From assembly GCA_013138735.1 (NCBI GenBank), contig WTCE01000117.1:38746-102745 (forward strand): 64,000 nt of DNA, written 5' to 3'. Below, one piece after another: positions 59,605 to 64,000 of the stretch. Position 1 is the stretch's first letter. The number at the start of each line of letters is the position of its first letter. Under the pieces are notes generated by a model. That model worked only from the letters and a program-made list of their open reading frames with translations. It was not told the DNA's origin and searched no databases. The position numbers were made by a program, and so were the translations under genes. Source of the DNA: Crocinitomix sp. GTDB taxonomy: Bacteria; Bacteroidota; Bacteroidia; Flavobacteriales_D; Crocinitomicaceae.

Positions 59605-60060
59605 TTAATTCTTGACAACCTCAGTTATCTTCAAGAAAAGAGTCGGCTTATCTTGATAATAACTAGCATCATCAACCGTTTTACTAACGCCGTCATTGCC
59701 GGCAGCACAAGTGGCTTCAATGGTCGCTTCATCTAATTCAGGACCATATTCTGTCCAGCTAAAGGTCGTTGTATTGCTGTTGAAGTCAACATCCGAAGCT
59801 GCGTTATAATGCTGGTGTGAATCTGCCGAATGTGCATCTCCAGCCGCCGTTCTGCTCCAAGTTTGACATACCTGCGTTGAATGAAAAATCAATGTATTAC
59901 CAGTATCAATATAATCACCCGAACCATCTTGTGTAAACGCACCAATTGTAATTGTGTAAGTATCCGTGTCAGAATCTGATTTATCACAACCTATAAAGGT
60001 TATAAAAAGCAGTGCAATGCAAAATGGTTTTAAGCAGGGGAGGAGGATGTTCATTTTCAT
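59605..60060 (-). CDS. Small lipoprotein, hypothetical
   Basis: 151 residues. Lipobox at about Cys25 (LLFITFIGCDKSDSD). The mature protein is Thr/Ser/Asp/His-rich beta sequence (TYTITIGAFTQDGSGD, AGDAHSADSHQHYNAASD) with a possible metal-binding HSADSHQH cluster, ending LFLKITEVVKN. No family recognised. Confidence 0.62.
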   Translation of the reverse strand: MKMNILLPCLKPFCIALLFITFIGCDKSDSDTDTYTITIGAFTQDGSGDYIDTGNTLIFHSTQVCQTWSRTAAGDAHSADSHQHYNAASDVDFNSNTTTFSWTEYGPELDEATIEATCAAGNDGVSKTVDDASYYQDKPTLFLKITEVVKN

Positions 60061-60136
60061 GAGTTTATTGTTAGGGATCTAAAAATAACTATTTAAAGGT
60101 GAACGCAAAGGCTGGGGATTATAATTTATGTTAATC

Positions 60137-61261
60137 TTAGTTTTCTCTTCTGTTGTCGAATTTTTCTTGCTCTTCTTCGTTTAATTTAAAATCAAATAAT
60201 GTGTCATAATCAGTAATGAGGTTATTCTCTATTGTTTCGATCAAAAAGGGTTTGTTTGATTTGGTGTAATAAGTGATAAGGCCTTGACTTTGATCGTCAT
60301 TATAAATGCAAGTAGAATATAATTTTCCGTCGGCATAAAACCAAGTGCCCGATACTTTGCCATTTGTCAATTGCCCTTCGAAATATTTTGCACCCGTATC
60401 GTAAAATTTATAAAATGGACCCTCTTGATTTCCTTCAATAAAAACTAATGAATCTTCGATTTTCCCGTTTGTATAATACTTAGATAAAATTCCGTGTCTC
60501 ACTCCATTTTTATAATGACTTTTCATCTTTAGAATTCCAGATTCATAATATTTCAAATAAGTCGAGTCTTTTAATCCGTTTTTTGCAAATGATATGGCTT
60601 CCAATTTACCGTTCGGGTAAAAGAACTTTGTAATTCCATGCAGTTCGTCACCTTTCCACGAGGCTATGCGCTCTATTTCACCATTTTCGTACCATGACGT
60701 AGAGATTCCATCCTTCAAACCATTTACAGTTGTCGCCGTGTCTTTTATACTTCCATTTGGATAATAATTCGAAATTGAACTTTTATTCAATGTGGTATCA
60801 TTGATCTCACGATAAATAATTGTTCCATCCTCTGCATAAACAATCCAAAAATGTCCTTTTTGAAAATTGGAGATAAAACCTTCTTCTTGTAAATGCCCTG
60901 ATTGAAAGTGTCTTTTATACGGTCCGTTTCTCGGAAATTGCCATGTTTCTGCTCCGTCTTGGATGGTATAAATTTTTATGAGTTCATTATTTACTTCGAA
61001 ATCATAATACCAAGTCGTGTCAATCCTCACGTTTGCTTCAATTCTAGTTTTGTAACAGGTATTTCCATTGTCGTAGAATGTGGTAATCATGCCATTTTTC
61101 ACATTGATGTAATTCCCATTAGGTACCCATTGTCCATTATTTCCAAATTCATCAACTGACCATACCCAATCCGTATTTCTTTTATCAGAATTATCGATTG
61201 AATCGTTGCAGGCGATTAGAATGAATGTTAGACAAATGAATATGTAGTGGTGGCTTTTCAT
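60137..61261 (-). CDS. Large YwqK/MORN repeat lipoprotein
   Basis: 374 residues with a lipobox (LTFILIACNDS, Cys18). About ten repeats of the Tyr-x-Asn-Gly-x3-Lys/Asp type follow: YFYDNGN, YYPNGSIKDTATTVNGLKDG, YFENGEIERIASWKGDELHG-like, FFYPNGKLEAISFAKNG, YYESGILKMKSHYKNGVRHG and KYYTNGKIEDSLVFIEG. This is the YwqK/antitoxin MORN repeat pattern. It is the clearest of the family members in this cluster and probably lies on the envelope. Role unknown. Confidence 0.75.
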   Translation of the reverse strand: MKSHHYIFICLTFILIACNDSIDNSDKRNTDWVWSVDEFGNNGQWVPNGNYINVKNGMITTFYDNGNTCYKTRIEANVRIDTTWYYDFEVNNELIKIYTIQDGAETWQFPRNGPYKRHFQSGHLQEEGFISNFQKGHFWIVYAEDGTIIYREINDTTLNKSSISNYYPNGSIKDTATTVNGLKDGISTSWYENGEIERIASWKGDELHGITKFFYPNGKLEAISFAKNGLKDSTYLKYYESGILKMKSHYKNGVRHGILSKYYTNGKIEDSLVFIEGNQEGPFYKFYDTGAKYFEGQLTNGKVSGTWFYADGKLYSTCIYNDDQSQGLITYYTKSNKPFLIETIENNLITDYDTLFDFKLNEEEQEKFDNRREN

Positions 61262-61348
61262 AATTTGAACTTACGTTTAGATGAAGATTGACTATGTGAG
61301 GAATATACAAAAACAAAGGAACTCAATCTCCTTTCCAACAGATAAACC

Positions 61349-62392
61349 TTATTGTGCCTTTATTATTTTTTCAGCGATTAGATTTGCTGAATAAACTGCA
61401 CCATCCATGTAACCCGGTGATTCTGAAGCTGACTCGGCGCTTGAAATGTACAGATTGTCGTCAGAAAAGGTTTGGCTAAAAATTGGATTTCCGTTATTTT
61501 GATGCGGATTAAGAAAAATATCGGATGCTTCAAAGGTGTTTTCTTCTTCGCTCCAGAGGCATTCATCATAACTAAGAAATGCCTCAGCCGACGGACCAAA
61601 AACCATTTTTACTTGGTCAATTACTCGTGACCGCCTTTCTGAATAGGGAAGACTTTTAAAGGATGAATGGATGAATCCGCAAAGTGCGTATTTGGACCTT
61701 TCGTGATTACAATGATTGTAGAATTCGGCAATTGGCCCTGCATTGCTGAAAAAAGTACTTGCTATATTTTCTTCTTTCCAAAATGGATTCTCATAAGTTA
61801 AAGCAATCTTAATGGAGTCTTCCATCCAAGTATGCGTTTGTTCGGCAGTATTAATAAGTTCACGCGGTAACTGCGGTACAAATGCTATTTTTTTTGCCCA
61901 CAATTTAGGAGGGATGGCTAAAACAACTGAATTTCCTTCAAAGGATTCTTTTGCCATTATATGAACTGATTTATCGTGGTATTTAATATCTGTTACGGTT
62001 TGATGTAATAAGACAGCCTTGTCGTCCAATTTTTCGAGCAATGTGTTTATGATATTAGAAGTGCCTCCTGAAATTCTGTAGCTGGGTGACTGACTAGGAA
62101 CTTGAACAGATTGAATCGGTGAAGTATCGGATGCCTGATAGAACAATGGGTTATCCATATGCTGTTCAAAGTAAGCGATCTCTAATTCTTTTAAGAGCGC
62201 GATAAGGTTTTCGTGTTGACTGTTGAACCAAGTAGCACCCATTTCAATAGGTGTATCGTTGCTTGTATAAATAGTATTGATTCTACCACCAACTCTATCT
62301 CTAGCTTCTAGAATTTTAAATGGAATACCCTCTTGCTGTAAGCGATATGCAGTTAATAGACCTGACAAGCCAGCACCAATTATTAGTATCAT
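61349..62392 (-). CDS. Cytosolic flavin amine oxidase-like protein
   Basis: 347 residues. FAD loop MILIIGAGLSGLLTAYRLQQEG, then FKILEARDRVGGRINTIYTSND (the substrate/FAD ER motif), GATWFN, and the C-terminal FAD block NLYISSAESASESPGYMDGAVYSANLIAEKII. It is about 100 residues shorter than the exported amine oxidase at 52773 and lacks a signal peptide. It probably acts on an amine or carotenoid-type substrate, unknown. Confidence 0.88.
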   Translation of the reverse strand: MILIIGAGLSGLLTAYRLQQEGIPFKILEARDRVGGRINTIYTSNDTPIEMGATWFNSQHENLIALLKELEIAYFEQHMDNPLFYQASDTSPIQSVQVPSQSPSYRISGGTSNIINTLLEKLDDKAVLLHQTVTDIKYHDKSVHIMAKESFEGNSVVLAIPPKLWAKKIAFVPQLPRELINTAEQTHTWMEDSIKIALTYENPFWKEENIASTFFSNAGPIAEFYNHCNHERSKYALCGFIHSSFKSLPYSERRSRVIDQVKMVFGPSAEAFLSYDECLWSEEENTFEASDIFLNPHQNNGNPIFSQTFSDDNLYISSAESASESPGYMDGAVYSANLIAEKIIKAQ

Positions 62393-62431
62393 TTTGAATT
62401 TATTCTATTTAAGATTTTGTGTGTAAGACTT

Positions 62432-62905
62432 CTAATTATCTAATTTGTAAATGTATTCTTCAATTTCTTTTCCTCTCGCAATTGCAAAATCGACATTGCT
62501 ACCAATTTTTGTAAATCCAGCTTTTTCCAATACTTTCTGAGAACCATAATTATCATATGCTACTCTGCCATGAATTGGGCGCGTTTTTTCAATGGCAAGA
62601 AATTGTTTTACGGCCGAAGTAACTATTCCTTTTCCCCAATATTTCTTATCCAATGCATATGTTATGTCTGAATCACCCTCCATTACGAATTTCACAACAC
62701 ATCCCACGGCCTGATCAGCTAACATAATTGTTTGCATATGAACAGAATCAACCGTCATTAATCCAGTCCATTTTTTTATGTAGGCATCCTTGTCTTGTGG
62801 GTTTTTCGAAGTAAAGGCAGCCATGAAATTGGCCTCTTCGTCAGCCTGGTTTTGGAAAAACACTTCCAAGTCTGACGCTATTGATTTCCTTAGTGAAATT
62901 TTCAT
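62432..62905 (-). CDS. GNAT N-acetyltransferase (RimJ/RimL-like)
   Basis: 157 residues. MKISLRKSIASDLEVFFQNQ starts the fold. TYALDKKYWGKGIVTSAVKQFLAIE is the acetyl-CoA loop region, and HGRVAYDNYGSQKVLEKAGFTKIG the adenine end, as in ribosomal-protein/amino-acid acetyltransferases. Its 5' end is clear of any overlap, with 39 bases between its stop and the start of the amine oxidase downstream. Substrate unknown. Confidence 0.88.
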   Translation of the reverse strand: MKISLRKSIASDLEVFFQNQADEEANFMAAFTSKNPQDKDAYIKKWTGLMTVDSVHMQTIMLADQAVGCVVKFVMEGDSDITYALDKKYWGKGIVTSAVKQFLAIEKTRPIHGRVAYDNYGSQKVLEKAGFTKIGSNVDFAIARGKEIEEYIYKLDN

Positions 62906-63254
62906 TTGTCTAATTTATGAATTCTAACGGTTAATAAAATTAGCTATTTTTATTTTCTTGTCTGCCTGCAGTATTTTATGATTCGATCATATTCTTTTCT
63001 TCAATAGGAGCAGAATGGAATATTTCACAAGCGGCTACATAAAGTTCGCTAAAATCGTTAAATAAATCAAACCAGTTTTAAATTTTGGAGAATAGGTTTA
63101 GTATTCAATGAAAGTTGGATCTATAAGCAGTAGCAAATTTACTTCGCAGTAAACCAAGACAGTTAGATCTCGTTTTAAACGCAAAAACGGTTTGAGAATA
63201 CACCCAAACCGTTCTTGCTAATATTAAATTTTCAGCTCTTAATTCGAATAGCTA
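62906..63254. other. Gap of 349 bases upstream of the GNAT gene
   Basis: No coding frame seen. It holds a hairpin terminator (63181-63213) for the nitroreductase and otherwise AT-rich DNA that probably carries the GNAT promoter; I do not see a good TAnnTTTG match in the correct place. Confidence 0.45.
63181..63213 (-). terminator. Intrinsic terminator of the nitroreductase gene
   Basis: A perfect 9-bp stem (AACGGTTTG with CAAACCGTT on the minus strand), 10-base loop, then TTTTT. It lies 41 bases after the nitroreductase stop. Confidence 0.75.
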
Positions 63255-63842
63255 CTAATCAATAAGAGTTACTAAATCGGCTTTACTTTTACGAACCTTT
63301 TTAAGACTCACTAACCAATCATTTTTTTCATCTCGGTATCCTAATGCAAGTATCACACAGCTTCTAAGACCCTTTTCTTTCAATCCTAAAATCTCATCCA
63401 CTTTTGCAGGTTCAAATCCTTCTATAGGTGTTGCATCTACCTTTTCAAAAGCAGCAGCAGCCAGACCCATAGAAAATCCGATATAGGCTTGTCGCGCAGC
63501 ATGTGCAAAACTAACTTCAGGATCTTGTTTTGGATACGCGCCTAACAACATTTGGCGATAATTTTCCCAACCTTCATTTTTAAATCCTCTAACCTCATTT
63601 GTTAAATCAAAGGCTTTATTGATTCTATCCTCTGTATACTCATCCCAAGCGGTAAAAACTAAAAGATGAGAGCAGTCTGTAATGACAGATTGATTCCATG
63701 CAACAGGTTTAATTTTTTCCTTTACTTCTTGATTTGTGATCAACATTACTTCAAAAGGTTGCAATCCACTGGATGTTGGAGCAAGTGAAATTGCTTCAAT
63801 GATATTGTCAATTTTTTCTTGCGCTACTTTTTTACCATTCAT
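63255..63842 (-). CDS. Nitroreductase family NAD(P)H-dependent oxidoreductase, N-terminus disturbed
   Basis: 195 residues from the only standard start in frame (MNGKKVAQEKIDNI). The FMN-enzyme core SLAPTSSGLQPFEVMLITN, LVFTAWDEYTEDRINKAFD, SFAHAARQAYIGFSMGLAAAAFEKVDATPIEGFEP and SCVILALGYRDEKNDW is complete. Homologues begin about 15 residues earlier with LNWRYAAKAMNG, which reads in this frame upstream of the Met, but no usual start codon precedes it before an in-frame stop. The gene may have lost its start by an indel or insertion, or it uses a non-standard codon. Confidence 0.82.
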   Translation of the reverse strand: MNGKKVAQEKIDNIIEAISLAPTSSGLQPFEVMLITNQEVKEKIKPVAWNQSVITDCSHLLVFTAWDEYTEDRINKAFDLTNEVRGFKNEGWENYRQMLLGAYPKQDPEVSFAHAARQAYIGFSMGLAAAAFEKVDATPIEGFEPAKVDEILGLKEKGLRSCVILALGYRDEKNDWLVSLKKVRKSKADLVTLID

Positions 63843-64000
63843 GGCTTTGGCAGCGTATCGCCAATTTAATTTATATTGATTCGTCGCTTTCTTACCAGTA
63901 AGATTTAGCCACGGCTAATGTTAATCTATCAAAGAGCCTTTCCCCGAAGTATCTGCGGTTAAGTTTGTAGCAAAATTCATTCAAATAATTTTGCAAATAT
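63843..64000 (-). other. 5' flank of the nitroreductase with possible lost N-terminus
   Basis: On the minus strand, an ATG at about 63980 begins MNFATNLTA, which resembles nitroreductase N-termini, but it meets TAA and TAG before the LNWRYAAKAMNG segment in the same frame. This suggests an interrupted start region. The window ends here. Confidence 0.35.

Noticed and set aside
1..64000. CRISPR arrays, rRNA, tRNA, insertion sequences and integrated phage.
   Set aside because: No regularly spaced direct repeats, tRNA clover-leaf, rRNA segments, transposase or integrase frames were recognised. A tRNAscan or ISfinder search was not possible here.

Overview
The window is a low-GC chromosomal segment of a member of the Bacteroidota, most likely order Flavobacteriales. 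The evidence is three secreted proteins with C-terminal T9SS (Por) sorting domains, promoters matching the Bacteroidota -33 TTG / -7 TAnnTTTG pattern, many lipoproteins and TonB-era outer-membrane barrels, a split methylmalonyl-CoA mutase with a short small subunit, and families common in Flavobacteriales (DUF2752, CCC-motif membrane protein, alpha/beta hydrolase-OsmC fusion, MbnP). I see no rRNA, tRNA, CRISPR array, intact transposase or phage structural gene.

Layout. 0-5 kb: two tandem paralogous giant secreted proteins (lamin-tail, chitobiase-like, CotH kinase-like and T9SS domains). 5-12 kb: core metabolism (methylmalonyl-CoA mutase pair, MazG with a small coupled membrane protein) followed by a PagL-like lipid A deacylase and a DUF2807 lipoprotein. 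12.6-15 kb: four small multi-pass membrane proteins with copied leaders and strong hairpin terminators between them. 16-20 kb: dapD, a YbaB/EbfC protein, CCC-motif/DUF2752 membrane proteins, TauE/SafE and 5-formyl-THF cyclo-ligase. 20.3-23.2 kb: a tightly packed arsenosugar-type operon (DUF547, ArsS radical SAM, rhodanese, TIGR04282 glycosyltransferase). 23-30 kb: a secreted beta-helix protein, a Moco-sulfurase-like PLP enzyme, an esterase and hypothetical genes.

29.5-34.5 kb: an overlapping operon of a membrane GT2 glycosyltransferase, DUF2141, a DUF547/beta-barrel fusion and a POTRA/Omp85-like barrel, which looks like an envelope glycan or lipid synthesis and surface system. 34.6-37.3 kb: a putative metal (copper-like) operon with MbnP, DUF4625, a barrel and a Cys-rich membrane protein. 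37.6-40 kb: two tandem XRE/S24-fold repressors that have lost the catalytic serine, opposite a small HTH gene. 40-44.3 kb: a redox/stress block with ergothioneine genes egtD and egtB (egtB frameshifted here), the hydrolase-OsmC fusion, DUF427 and msrB.

44.3-50.3 kb: a TetR-headed unit with two SulP anion transporters. Each SulP gene is preceded by a small acidic one-TM protein ending in a Pro-Pro-Pro tail, and the intervening gaps are rich in hairpins. 50-64 kb: a beta-propeller/SPOR protein, two flavin amine oxidases, and an accessory-looking stretch of secreted or lipoprotein genes, including several YwqK/MORN-like repeat proteins and one gene with an in-frame amber codon, then a GNAT enzyme and a nitroreductase whose N-terminus appears disturbed.

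The best candidates for little-described systems are the SulP/small-acidic-protein unit, the GT2-DUF2141-DUF547-barrel-Omp85 operon, and the small-membrane-protein array. Functional statements beyond family membership are inference from sequence recognition only; no database search was run.
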